Below, piece by piece: positions 45,979-57,992 of a DNA stretch of 64,000 bases. Position 1 is the first letter of the stretch; every line of letters starts with the position of its first letter. This DNA comes from Calonectria ilicicola. Taxonomy: Eukaryota > Ascomycota > Sordariomycetes > Hypocreales > Nectriaceae. The stretch spans positions 1,860,001 to 1,924,000 of the forward strand of contig CP085828.1 of NCBI GenBank assembly GCA_020809705.1. The letters run 5' to 3'. The notes under the pieces were generated by a model. It worked only from the letters and a program-made list of their open reading frames with translations. It searched no databases and was not told where the DNA came from. A program made the translations under genes and the position numbers.

Positions 45979-48900
45979 CTGCCAGCCAACCGGCGCCCAA
46001 AGCTTGCACCCCGGCGACGCCTATGACACCTGATGATCGGCGCTGCCAACAGCGGGTTCAAGTCGGCTAGTCGTCCCCTACCCTTCCTCCCATCGGAGCA
46101 ATGGGAACGGACGGACAGTCACGCAAAGGCCCAGCCACTGCAGTAAAGGCACAATGCATCAGCCCCAACCGAGCTTCCCAGTAGCCATCGCTTAAGCTTC
46201 GTCTTGCCTGCGTACGAACCTCGCCTCCCGTTGGCGATTCGCATCCAGTTGCCTCGTCTGGTCTTTGTCTCAACCACGCAAGAGCAACATCTACTGTCAG
46301 TGCTTCCCTTATTAGTCCAAACGCCATTGGCTCTGTAGACGATGCTGAACCGCCGATCAAGCCCCCCCCCAAAGACGGCATTTTCCGTCCCCTGGACCAC
46401 TAGCCCCAGGGCCTTCTCTGCCGGGATATTTAGCACCAAGCCAGGGCGTCATCCCTTACTTGCAGACGGCCAGCGACGCCACGACCTAGCTCGCACGCCG
46501 CTGCGGTTTATCTGGGGGATGATCTGTGCCGGAGCCAGTTCCTTGATGTCTCTGATCCATGTCGACATGCTCAATTTCAACAATCGACAACGGATATGGC
46601 ATCGACGTACGGCACAGCCAAGCTAAATGCACGGCGTAGTCGTACGCCGCGCGCACAAACTTGACTTCAGCACCGTCATTATCGCACAGACATGGCTTAC
46701 CGATGCGCCAAATTCTTGCACGAGCGACACTTCACACCCTCAGCAATGAGAGGGACAGGGTTTCTCCTTGCTTCCCTCCTCAAAGTACAAACTGTCGCCG
46801 CCATGGCCGCTACACACGGACGCATAGCACATGGCAGTGGGCCTCGCCGTCTCTCCACATGGACGGGGCCTGACATCGGTCGCCAACGGGACCCCCAAGA
46901 CTGCCCCAAGCCTCTAGAACGCCCGGTGTAGAGGTTCTTCGGTGTGATTTGCCCTGCCCAGAGCCCGGCCTACCGTCCTGTCAGCAGCCGAGAACTGACA
47001 GCCAGGGTCTTGACAGACGGTAATCAATGGGGAACTCAGTTGCGGCGTGGGGTGTAATTTGCCTCGACGCAGAGCATAGTTTTTCCGCTTGGATATCTCT
47101 CTATTTCCGACGGCGATGCATCCAAGAAGCGCCGTAGTCATCGTACGAGGGGTTTGCTAAGGACGGTGTGCGTGCCGTGGTGTCTTGGTCGAGGCCCCAG
47201 AAGCACACGGGATGAACCAGGCCACATACAGAAAACCTGTCATCAGTCGTTCATCGTTGGATGCCCACCCGTACAGCTAATTACCCGATACGGCGGAAAG
47301 TAACGCGAGAACGAAACGGTATAGTCGAGGCCAGGGAGATGTGGTGGGCTGGACCTAGTCGGTTCAATGCCTGCTCTCCGGATTTGACATGAAGCTCTGC
47401 TATTTTGGAGATGGGCGGGTCGGACTGATTTGGAATTTTGACTTTTCCCGCAGTGACAGGCTCATGCTCTAGGGTAAACACCCTGCAAGCCAAGGAGCGC
47501 CCATTCGATCATGGATAGTGTCATTTCACCTAATCAAACCTACCATCCTTTTGGATTAGAAACGTCCATGTCACACTAGCTGTCTGCAACTGCTGTGCCT
47601 CTCGCGCGCTTCTGTTGGGACAGACGAGGTCTGCAATCGGCATCCCATTCTTCAGTGACAACCGGTAGCATCGACGTACATGCGATCGACCCGCGCAACA
47701 GCTATCATTGTGACGGCCTCAGCCGTCTGATGTCCCGATTGGGGAGCGCTATCGGGAAACTACCTAGCTAAATTTCCGCGACATGGGGACCCATGGAACC
47801 ATGACATGATATGAGGATGCTTTCGATGGTGTTTTAGCGACAGGCTTTGGAGGATCAACCACCTCTTTTGCAACCAAGGTCCCACCTAGGAGGTCCCATC
47901 GACCCGATACGTCACTACGCGCCGGGCCTCATTGATGCCGCCCAACCAGACGAGGCCTGCTCATGCAGCTATTCTCACCACAGCCTTGATGTCTGACCTG
48001 CAAGAGAACGGTGGACGACGGAGGAGATATCCCAGCCTAGACAAGATGTCTTTTTTGGGGGCACTGCGCACCCTGGTCATACGTGGGCCTACCAGGGTAG
48101 GGCAGCTCGTCATCAGCATGGAGCCCGCAGCTCGCTGCCGGCATCATGGAGAAGGTTCATCTCCTCTTAGTTCGGTAGTATCAGGCTCCCTGTCGCAGAC
48201 CTCAATGCGATGCCTCTTCCTGCGCGCGATCACACCCAACCCTCACAAGGCATCATGGGGATCCCTCCCACGCCTCCCAAATGCATCCAAGCTCCCCTGC
48301 CCATGCGCTAATTGGCCAGACGGAGATTTTTTTCCCGTCGTGCCCTGGAGGATGATCACTTTCATTTCGTTGCAGAGGTCTCGATTATTTCCCGGCAGGG
48401 GTCTGACCCTCACAATACTACTACCAAGCATCTATCAGGATTTAGTTGAGCTGCTGACTTTGCTGAGACGTGCTCTGCGGGCCTTTTAGCGTGGTGCCCT
48501 CTTCCCCCCGCTATTCCTCCCAATACCGCCCTATCGCGGTAACGCAGAGTCAGAAACGGCACATGCAGCTCCCGAGACATGTGCTACACCAGCCTGGAGG
48601 AGGATGAAGGGCCCGGAGTTTTGGAACGCGCCTTTGTGCTTACAGATGCAACTGGACACCAAATATTGGCGGTATACTGCATGCCCTGTCCCCTCCCCTG
48701 GTCACAAATTCGACCTCGCTCAGCCATACATGGTCAATTTCAAGAGAAGACAAGGGAGCCATGAGGGGGAGAGACCAAAAAAAACCTCAGTCTATGACAG
48801 ATGAGATGAATTAGTCACTGGAGGAGGGGCTGCAGCATCATCCCAACCAACCAACAAGGTTACAAGTGGAAGCATTGATATAGGCAAGGCGCAAAAGTAC

Positions 48901-51255
48901 AACTGCGCAGGTATTGTCGAACTGCTGAGCACGGATACATGGTGTTGGTGTTGCCTGCATTAGAGTTGAATTCAGACTTTGGCCTAAGAGGTGCAGCCCG
49001 CTTACGGAGTACAACTTTCTGCTTTATTCGGATCACGGTTATGGCGGTAAGTACCAGAACTCCGAGGCTAAAAGTTGCCTTTTTGCCTTCTATCCGAACC
49101 AACCTCGTGCAAAGGAGCCCTTGTCAATTGATCGCCTGAACAAACAGAGACCCCAGCCAAAGCTTGACTCGCTGCGTTCGGCAGTGGTGATGGCTATCAC
49201 AAGTCACTCAAATGTCCGTGCCGGCGGCAGTGCCAACTTAGTGGTTTTGGTTGCGGCGTGGTGGTTGGGGGCGGACAACGACCGACTCACTTTGAATCGT
49301 AAATGTTCCATCGCAACAAGGCCTGGGATCGGCGTCCTGTAGGAGTTGTCTTGCAGGTTACTCAAGTGTCTCGTTTGACGAGTCCGCTTTTGCGCTATTC
49401 GCGCTACTAGCCTCGGAAGCAACGCCGAGTTCTCCAGTCGACGTTAGTATTGGCATCTGAGCACTGAGTCTCAGTCAATCACCGCAGACTACCCTACATC
49501 ACGGCGCCACAAGGTCTCCAAAACCCACGAGATATCTCAAACATGCCTCACTCGCGCCGCCGATCTCCATACTAGCAGAGCGGCAGATGCCCGCGTGCAG
49601 TAGCTGGTCTGGTCTGGTCTGTTGCCTCTTTTTTTCCTTTCTTACCTTGACTATCAGACCCCCTCCAAAAAAAAAAGAAACTAAGCTACAGATCTTAGGC
49701 TGGTTGACAATGTCTCTCGGCCACATTAGGGCCACATATTGCCAACCTCCTCCTGTGTTTGCTTTGACTCTCTTCTCAGAAACAACCCAGAATAACACTC
49801 CCACTCTGTCGAATCAGGAATTATTTGTCAAGCTGAGACCCCCCCGCCCATGGGTTTTAGCCTCCGACTTCCGGCCCCGGGCATGTCTCACAACTGCCTG
49901 CGGGAGAGAGTAGAGTGGGCGTTTGTCGGAAGCTTCCCCGACAGAGCGCGAATCGGGACAGGGTCTCCAGTTTGCTTTGACAACTGGGCAGCAGTGCTAA
50001 TCAAGTAGCACCGAGCAATGCCCTATTTTCCCAGCTCGACAGGGTAGAAAGGGCTGAGCTACGTTAGCTAGCTTGGTGCTGCCCCAGCCGAGGCCTTCCC
50101 CGAAGTGACAATGACAGGTGGGAGCGGGAAAAAAAGCAAATAACGAAAACCTGCCACCTTGTCTTGCCGCACGGAGAGGATCCGTTCTTTTTTTCATTTT
50201 CTCCGCCGCTTTGTCCTTTTTTCACCTCCTCCCACCTGCCTAGTTCCACCGAATGGCTGTAGGAAGGCGTTCGTGGACGGGGACCTATTGAGCCGCCGAT
50301 CCGGGCCGGCGTCAAGTGGCGGTTGTCATCGACGGGATCCAAGAGCGGACGGCCCCATCGCTATGATTAATATTTACCGCCGATCTCTCGTCGGGGCCGC
50401 TTGACACTTTGACAGTCAGGGGTGCGATGGACTGATGGCGTCGTGACAGCTCGATCTAAGGTCATACGTAGTGAGAAATGCCGGCCAGAGACGCTCATCG
50501 CTGTCAGACGCCTGACTAGTATGCCCGGTCTTGGCTGCATTAGGTCCATAGCAGAGCGGAAAGGAGACGCCTGCAGACAGCTTTAATCTTGGAGAAATGT
50601 GACAGGTGACCTTTGGCTCGGCATCGAGATTGCGGACATTTCGGGGCTATTCGTTACTACTCATTGATTTGCAGGCGCTTAAACTAGCTAGCTAGGTATT
50701 AGACCAGAACATGCTGTCGTTGCCTCACTGCGTGGGCGCAGACTTGTCATGTCGAACAAGGGGGGAAATAAACACAGAGAACGCCACATAAACAAATACG
50801 CCCAGTAAAAAAGTTCTGCGTCCAACAAACCACCCCCCCAGGAAAAAAAAAAGAACCACACCTACCCCTCGCTAACCTGTGCCATGACTTTGTTACCCAC
50901 GAGCCGAGTCTTTGGTGCGCTCCCATGTTCCGTTGTGCGTGCAACAGGCCGCCTAACACCACGCGCACTCATTGAAGACTCGGAGCGCATGTGGAACGGC
51001 CAATTCCTTGTCCGGTTCTCACAGAGACAAGACACATCCCATGCATCTTCCAATCAATCAATGCAATTAATGCAGGCTGAGGCGGTTCGGTGTGAGTTGA
51101 CCTCTTCCCCTGTCGCTTGCAGGAGGTGGCGTCACCCTCATGTGTGAGCCTTGCAGCAACCACATACGAGATAGACGAGTCGGTTTTTTCCTTGGTCATA
51201 TTTCATCCGGAACGCCACACCTGCGACCTCGATGCTGCAGGTCGCACAGAAATGA

Positions 51256-51331
51256 GTGTGCATGTGCATGTGTGTGTGTGCGTATGTGTATGTGTGTGCG
51301 TATGTGTATGTGTGTGCGTGTGCATGTGTGT
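51256..51331. repeat. GT-rich dinucleotide repeat
   Basis: An imperfect TG/GTAT/GCAT array of about 76 bases containing two copies of a longer GTATGTGTATGTGTGTGC unit. It lies 290 bases past the Lon stop codon, on the 3' side of that minus-strand gene. Confidence 0.85.
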
Positions 51332-51618
51332 CTCGTCTCTAGGGAGGGTATCCTTGGCACCCATGGAAGGACGATATGGGATCACGGGAAGCCCCTGTAG
51401 GACTGAAAGTTACGTGCACGGCTAGATGCGTCGCAAAATGGGCTCAATTAGGCCATGCTGAGTGCTATTCCCAACTTCTCCCGGAATCGGGAGTTGTTGC
51501 GTCGTCGCGAGACGTTTCGTTTCAATGCTGCGGAACGGGGTTGGCCGCTCAACACGACAAGGGAATATCAAGCACTGGAACATGGCGAAGCGACCAATGT
51601 TACGGGACCATGGGTCGC

Positions 51619-54600
51619 TCACAGCCGAGACTCGACACCTCGGAAGGTGCTGTCTTCGGCCCAGTGCGAGTCTGGCCAAACGAGGCGAAGTGCCTCCCAG
51701 ATATGACTGTTCAAGACATGTGTTAGTAACACGAGTTTCCAACCTCGGGGCTTAGCAGCGGGCGGGGGAATTGGTGCCACGAGGGAACGCCAGTGACGAA
51801 ATTGTACGGGGTAATAGGTGCGTGCTTACCTGACGTGTAAGATCTCGAGTCCATCCTTGACCTCCTGTGGGAGATCCTTGACGTCCTTGCGATTCTGAGC
51901 GGGGAGTAGCACAGTCTTGACGCCAGCTCGGAGAGCGCCGATGAGTTTCTCCTTGATACCTCCGACGGCTGTAACTCGGCCCCGGAGAGAAATTTCGCCC
52001 TGTGGTACAAATATTGTCAGCACATCATATCATTTTCAAAGCCACTAATGGAAGCTTACCGTCATGGCCATGCTGGGCGGAACCGGCTTGCCGGAGAATA
52101 GAGAAATCAAAGCAACGGCCTGCCCGATACCACTGCTGGGGCCATCTTTGGGAATGGCGCCCGATGGGCAATGCACGTGGATGCTGCGCTCCTTCATGAT
52201 GTCCGTGGTTGGTTCTGGTGTCAGCCCCAGCTCGAAGGCGTGAGCCTTGACCCAAGTCAGGGCAACTTCGACACTTTCCTTGAGCACGTCACCGAGCTTT
52301 CCAGTGAGCTGCACCCGTCCATTGCCAGGCATATCTGCCACCTCAATGAAGAGAATGCTACCGTTGCCCCCTGAGCTGTATGCAACAAGACCAGTCACAA
52401 TACCCGGGCGGCTTGTCTTTTCAGCAATCTCTTCTTCATACTTTTCAATGCCCAGAATGTTTTCAATGTCCTCGACTGTTAGAGTTGGTTGATAGTCACC
52501 CATATGACCACCGTCCTTGGCTTCGGCGTATTCAACTGCCTTGGCTCGGCACACGGAGCCAATTTCACGTTCGAGGTTACGAACCCCGGACTCTCGAGTG
52601 TATGCATCAATGATCTTGGATACAACCTCTGGGCCGAACGAGACCTGATCTTCCGCTAACCCGTTGACACGGATCTGCTTAGGAATCAGATGCTGCATGG
52701 CGATGTGACGTTTCTCGAGAGTGGTGTAGCCGGGAATGTAGATGGTCTCCATTCGATCCAGGAGAGGACCAGGAATAGTGTCAAGGCTGTTGGCCGTGGC
52801 AATGAATAGGATCTTGGATAGATCCACGGGCATTCCAACGTAGTGATCTTGGAAGTTGTAGTTTTGTTCAGGGTCCAGAACCTCAAGCATGGCTGCAGAA
52901 GGATCACCGTGGACACTGGCATGCCCAATCTTGTCGATTTCGTCGAGCAAGAAGACAGGATTGGCAACGCCGACTTTCCTCAGACCCTGCACAATGAGAC
53001 CAGGCATAGCAGCAACATAGGTTCTTCGGTGTCCACGAATTTCTGCCTCATCTCTGACACCCCCCAGAGAGATTCGGTGGAATTTGCGCCCCAAAGCTGT
53101 TGCAACCGACCTCGCAAGACTAGTCTTTCCCACACCAGGGGGGCCTGCTAGGAGCATGATCGGCGACTTATCCACCTGTCGCTGTGACTTGAGGACTTGG
53201 AGCTTGGCAATTTCTGGTTTGGATGTTTCCTCGCTGGCGTCGGCAGCTTCTTCGTTGTCCTCGGACTTGCCAATTTCCTCTTCCGCTTTCTTGATCTTTG
53301 CATCAACGTCGTCGTTGATGGACTGCTTCAGCCTCAGCACAGCTAAGTATTCTATGAGTCTCTTCTTGACGCTCTCAAGACCGTAGTGATCGTCGTCAAG
53401 TTGCTTTCTTGCTGTGTGCAAAGTGCTTGGACCGAGGCGGTCATCGGTGAGTGTCGACCAGGGAATCTCTGCAAGGGTTTCAAGCCAGTTTCTGGTGACC
53501 TGGTACTCTTGGTTCATTGGCATCATCTTTTGCAAACGACGCATCTCTCTGTCCACCATCTTGGCAGATTCCTGTGGCAATTTGGCGTTTTGCAGTTTGC
53601 GCTTGAGTTCATCAAGCTCATTTGCTTCTTGATCATCACCTTGATCACCGCCCTGGGGAAACTGTCCAGAGGGAGGAACAAACGCCATGCCTGGTATTTG
53701 AGGTAGCGAATTTCCCTTTCGATTCTGGTTTTCGTTCAGCCTATCCAGAATTTGAACGGGCATGGTTGTGAAGGTGGTGATTTTGAAGTTGTTTTTGATG
53801 CCTCCAACTTGGCGCTCAAGCAGCTCGATCACCTTAGTTAATCGCACTTTAACATCTAAAGCAGCGAGGACTTCGAGTTTCTCCTCGTGCGTAGTCTCCA
53901 CCAAGTTTGCCATGAAGTCAGCTAATAGCCCTGCTTCGTGGATTTCTCTCCTCATAATCAGCATATCCAGCCGCTTAGTGAGCAATGGAGACAGGACAGG
54001 CCCGCCCTTGGTTCGAGGGAGGAGGGAAGAAATTCGTAGGATGGTAACGAGTTCTCGAGATCGGGTTTTCAAAAGTGCGAAGAGATCCTGCATTTGCTTA
54101 TCTGGAGAAGCGGAGGCTGGGGACAGTTAGTTCCATCTAGATACTGATGGCGTTGGATCGAATCTGACATACTGTCATCTTTGAAATATGTGACCTTGCC
54201 CTCGAAGAAGGGTCGCTCCCGAACGATATTATCGATTCGAATACGTGTGGTGCCCTCGACGCGTAAGGCGAATTCACCAGTGCCCCGTCCATCGATACCA
54301 ATGATCTTGGCGGCTACACCAAAATTGTACAGGTCTGACTTTTGGGCAGTGCCGGGGTTCACGTCTTCGATCTGGGAGCTGTCTATGTCTTCAGCATCGC
54401 CGATAAGGAGCTGACCATTTGGGCCGACGAGTGGTGATGAGACGGGAACACAGGCGATGGGGATGCTGTCGATACGGCCATCGGGGCCTTTGGCTGCGGC
54501 GCGCTCGTAGACGTGCGCCAGCAGGGCAGGAATATCGGGACGGCTGGAGTTGACTGCAATGCGCTGGACTAGGCCAGGCAGGAGGATGGAGCCTCTGGCG

Positions 54601-54641
54601 AGAGGTATCAAGGGAAGCGTCGCGGTTTGAGGTTTGCCCAT
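51619..54641 (-). CDS. peroxisomal Lon protease (Lon homolog 2)
   Basis: Four exons (54641-54173, 54116-52060, 51999-51830, 51706-51619) encode 927 residues. The start [17 protein letters not shown] opens the Lon N-domain with no mitochondrial presequence. The AAA+ module has Walker [10 protein letters not shown], Walker [12 protein letters not shown] and [12 protein letters not shown] sensor-region helices. The protease domain carries catalytic Ser817 (PKDGPSSG) and Lys860 (GGIKEKLIG); the intron between exons 2 and 3 falls between them. The short last exon ends ESRL, giving a canonical SRL peroxisomal targeting signal. Length and signal match Pln/LON2, the matrix quality-control protease of fungal peroxisomes. 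If intron 3 is retained, the frame stops at once (AGG TAA) and the product ends HVR without the signal. The gene is divergent from RPA2. Confidence 0.96.
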
Positions 54642-55691
54642 GACGAAATTAGTGCTTCTTAGATTGGATTGGACGACGTCAGTGGGAAGCCGAAGCGAGG
54701 GAAAGAGTTTAGAACACCAAATGAAGACGCGACTACGGGATGAAGGAGGTATAAGTACAGATGCAGAAAGTGGATGATGAGGCACAGCAGAACAGGGTGG
54801 ATGAAGTTGATGTCAGATGCTGGAGTGGCGTCGTTGATGGTTGGATGTGGGAAAGCTGGAGAAGCACGGGGAACGGTCGCCGAAGCCGGGGTGCGCTACG
54901 GACTAAGCTGCCGAGGCTAATGTGCAGTCACTGCTACGTATTGCGGCTTGACACAGCTATCTGTGGATAAACACCTCGCTGGATATGCATATATGCATTG
55001 CAGCTAACTTGTTCAGTGATTGCACATGACCTTGGTTCATTGTTCCATCGACTAGCAAGAATGGGCCTAGCTATTCGGAGGCAAAACTGACGACGCAGAA
55101 ATGGCATCAGGGGCAAGTTCGGCATTCTAGCTCGGGATCAGAACGCCAGGGATTCTCCCCGATACCACCATGTTCTACAATGCACGATCCGCAAAATCTA
55201 TGCCTCTTTAACCCATGCAGATCGGCTCGCCAGCCTTTCAAGGATGCCAGTCTCGACGCACCGTTGCATACCCGTTTTTGTGGGCTGTCGTCATGTTTGA
55301 CAGATCGAACCACCGGCGAAGTCCTCTGCTGGCAACATCGCTGCATGCATCAGGCCAGCGAAGCTTCTCATACAATCCGGAAAAAAAGGCCAATGCACTA
55401 GGCAAATTGGAATCACGTACATCCGAAGCTTGGGTGGCCGATTATTCGTCCACGTTCCGCGGGTCTTTAATGGTTGTAGGAGCTTTGCTCTGAGGCTAAA
55501 GGCACGTGCCTACATTACGTAGAGACTGCTGCTTTTCATCTCAGCTACTGGCTGACTAACAACAAGCCCCACATTGCTAGGCACGAATCGCGGGGCAGCT
55601 GTCCATTAGACCAAGTCGCGACTTAACGCGTCTCCTTGAATGTGTGATTGAGTGCTTCCACCTTTAACAAAAATTTCTTGCAACCATCACA
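54642..55691. other. divergent promoter region Lon / RPA2
   Basis: A 1050-bp interval between two start codons. An ACGCGT element stands 61 bases upstream of the RPA2 ATG. No coding region is supported. Confidence 0.55.
55626..55631 (+). promoter_or_regulatory. MCB-like element (ACGCGT) upstream of RPA2
   Basis: ACGCGT is the core site of the MBF (Mbp1/Swi6) G1/S factor, which in yeasts controls DNA replication genes including RPA. Its position at -66 to -61 from the RPA2 ATG fits. A six-base motif is expected many times by chance in 64 kb, so the context carries most of the weight. Confidence 0.4.
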
Positions 55692-56662
55692 ATGTGTATG
55701 TCATGATGCCCCCTGACCCTCTTCTGTATTTCTATGGACACTAACTTGAATAGCTGCATACGGAGGATACACAAAACCAAGCTACGGCGCGCAGGGCGGT
55801 GACGATTCTGGTGGTTTCTTCGCAGGTGGTTCACAGCAAGGCAGCCAAGGTGGCGGTGGCGGTAAGGTATGTGGAATGCCATGATTCCTCTCTTCATGGG
55901 ACTTCTATCTCTCGGACAGTTGCTGACAGTCTTTATTTGACCCTTTAGGCCTACCAAGATGAGTCGCTCCGCCCAGTCACAATCAAGCAGATTCTCGATG
56001 CCGAAGAAGCCTATGCTGGCGCCGACTTTCGTATCGATGGCTCCCCTGTCACCCAGATCACCTTTGTTGGCCAGATCCGCAGCGTGACCACCCAGCCCAC
56101 AAACATTACTCTCAAGATTGATGATGGCACCGGCCAGATGGAAGTGAAGAAATGGATCGACGTTGACAAGGCTGAGGAGGCTGAGCATGGATTTGAGGTT
56201 GACTCGCACGTACGCATCTGGGGTCGTCTCAAATCCTTTTCCAACAAGCGCCACGTCGGTGCTCATGTCATTCGCCCTGTGACGGACCCGAACGAAACCA
56301 ATTACCACATGCTCGAGGCCACATATGTTCACCTCTACTTCAGCCGGGGACCCCTGGGTGGGCAGAATGCTGCCAACGGCGACGAAAATAGCATGTACGT
56401 CGACGGTGGTGGTTACAATGACCAGGGTGGCAATGGTGGTCAAGCACCCAGCAAGCTGGCTGGTTGCACACAGCAGGCCAAGAAGATGTTCACCTTCATG
56501 ACCGAGATGCAAGGCACCAACGAGGGTGTTCACCTCAACGTCATCTCCAACTCGACAGGCATGTCTGTGAGGGATGTCGTGAGCGGCGCTGACGAGCTAT
56601 TGGGAATGGGTCTTATTTACACGACCGTGGATGATGAGACATGGGCAATTTTGGAGTACTAA
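55692..56662 (+). CDS. rfa2: replication protein A 32-kDa subunit (RPA2/Rfa2)
   Basis: Three exons (55692-55695, 55754-55866, 55949-56662) encode 276 residues. Exon 1 is only the ATG plus one base; the 58-nt intron has GTATGT and a CTAAC branch site. The mature start reads MSAYGGYTKPSYGAQ, the Gly/Ser/Tyr-rich phosphorylation region typical of RPA2. The OB-fold covers about residues 48-160 (RPVTIKQILDAEEAY, ITFVGQIRSVTTQPTNITLKIDDGTG split as adjacent strands, EVKKWID, VRIWGRLKSF). A Gly/Asn/Asp linker leads to the C-terminal winged helix (MFTFMTEMQGTNEGVHL, MSVRDVVSGADELLGMGLIY). It forms the RPA trimer that binds single-stranded DNA in replication, repair and checkpoint signalling in the nucleus. 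Confidence 0.97.
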
Positions 56663-57072
56663 GTAGCATCGGTGGAGAATTGAAAGATCTGGAATGGACA
56701 TAGCTAGGAGAAGACGCCGATTGCGTATGGGACAAGCTGGTTAAAACGGTGTTCAAGGATTTAGGCGGTCCAACTAATGAGGGAATGACCATTTTGTTTG
56801 TTTTCTTGCTAATGAACGACTGAAGCTAGTTGGGTTGCTGCTAAAAATAAGCAGTAGGAATAGACATTGCAGCGGTAAAGACAGGGGCGTGGATGTCGAA
56901 ACTCGATGAGTCTGACTGCTCCACTATTCGAATAGATTCCTCTTGTGAATGAACGAGCCCAATCATTTCTCCAGCACGAGACTTTCCAATCCACTTCCGT
57001 TTCAATCTGCTATCCCGAGCACTGTGTCAATGTTCAATGTTCAATGTTCAAACTTCAACCGGCTCCTTGCAG
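56663..57072. other. convergent intergenic region
   Basis: This lies between the RPA2 stop (plus) and the GNAT stop (minus). Three tandem copies of a seven-base ATGTTCA unit occur at 57031-57051. No gene is present. Confidence 0.6.
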
Positions 57073-57992
57073 TTAGACCTTAACCCTTCCCCCAATAGCA
57101 GGGAGTAGAGTGGTAACAGAGGTGCAGGTTTGCTTGATAGCCTGAGGCTCACGGACCATGCTGTACATGCGAATGGGTTCAAGAGCACGGTCGAAGACAA
57201 CCTCCCCTTTAACCTCGAAGCCGAACTTGGCATAGTAGGGGTTGTTGCGGACATCGCTGGACTCTAGGTAGACCGGGCGGTTTTCGGCATCGGCCTAAGA
57301 CGAGGTTAGTGATACGCATGGTATATCTGTGCAAGTTGGAGGAACTCACCTTGGCAATCATATCGCGAATGAGCCTGCCGGCATAACCCTTGCCACGAGC
57401 ATTGGGTTTGGTGCCGAGGTAGACGAGATAGTAACACTGATTGTCTCGTTCACCCATGACCTTCTCCTTGGCGCGATTCAAGACAGAATTCATCTCGTCA
57501 AAGAAGCGGCGACGGCCTTCGGCCGAGAGCTGGTACCACAGCCGCCACATGCCACTTCGGAGAACGGTGAACCAGTCTTCCATCTGCCTGCCAGGGGGAA
57601 GCCTGTTGATTATGGAAGCGGACGTTAGCATGGATTTCTTCTCGACGACAAATGGGGATACTGAGTCGGGGGGTTCCATACCAGAGAGCAACAGCATCGA
57701 AATCGGGACCGATGGTTGTAACAACGCCCTTGTAGACGTGGGCGGCAACCATGTAAGTCATGATGTCGACATGAAGCTTCCATTTCTGTTCATCGGTGTA
57801 CCCAGCCATGTCTTCTCCGTCGAGGACATAGCGGCTCATCGCATCGGTAGCAAAGGAATGAGCCAACGACCGTCCGGCCTCAGCACACTCGTCAATGGTG
57901 ACGACGCGGACGGCGTTTTCCCATGTGGCTGGCACGAGCGAGGGACGGCGCCACTTGGTGGGTGTCGAGCTCTTATTAATCATCTTCTCCAT
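57073..57992 (-). CDS. GNAT-family N-acetyltransferase
   Basis: Three exons (57992-57682, 57602-57350, 57294-57073) encode 261 residues. Intron 1 (79 nt) and intron 2 (55 nt) have GTATGG and GTGAGT donors. The frame starts MEKMINKSSTPTKWRRPS. The acetyl-CoA site is the motif-A segment YYLVYLGTKPNARGKGYAG, with the R-G-K-G-Y-A form of the R/Q-x-x-G-x-G/A loop, followed by the helix RLIRDMIAK. The last exon gives VYLESSDVRNNPYYAKFGFE, the family's final strand-helix with the conserved Tyr, then KGEVVFD. This matches the fungal cytosolic GNAT group of unknown substrate (antibiotic, polyamine or amino-acid analogue acetylation are possible). No signal or organelle sequence is seen. Confidence 0.9.

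Larger units (their letters stand above)
38421..51618. other. large gene-poor interval
   Basis: About 13 kb with no protein gene I can support. GC content stays near that of the rest of the window, so this is not an AT-rich, RIP-degraded block. Open frames are short, overlap on both strands, are rich in Arg/Pro/Ser/His as expected for random GC-rich sequence, and lack plausible splice models. It holds several microsatellites and one strong inverted repeat (45907-45978). No transposase, reverse transcriptase or terminal repeats are readable. A long non-coding transcript, an extended regulatory region of the flanking transcription factor, or lineage-specific short genes cannot be excluded from sequence alone. 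Confidence 0.55.

Noticed and set aside
47932..48489. 185-residue plus-strand frame in the gene-poor interval
   Set aside because: Unlike any family I know, no codon bias or neighbours in support; likely chance.
51140..51425. Frames rich in Cys/Val or His/Thr repeats
   Set aside because: Produced by the GT microsatellite near 51256-51331.
55664..56533. 289-residue minus-strand frame opposite RPA2
   Set aside because: Shadow of RPA2, whose sense frame matches the family in full.
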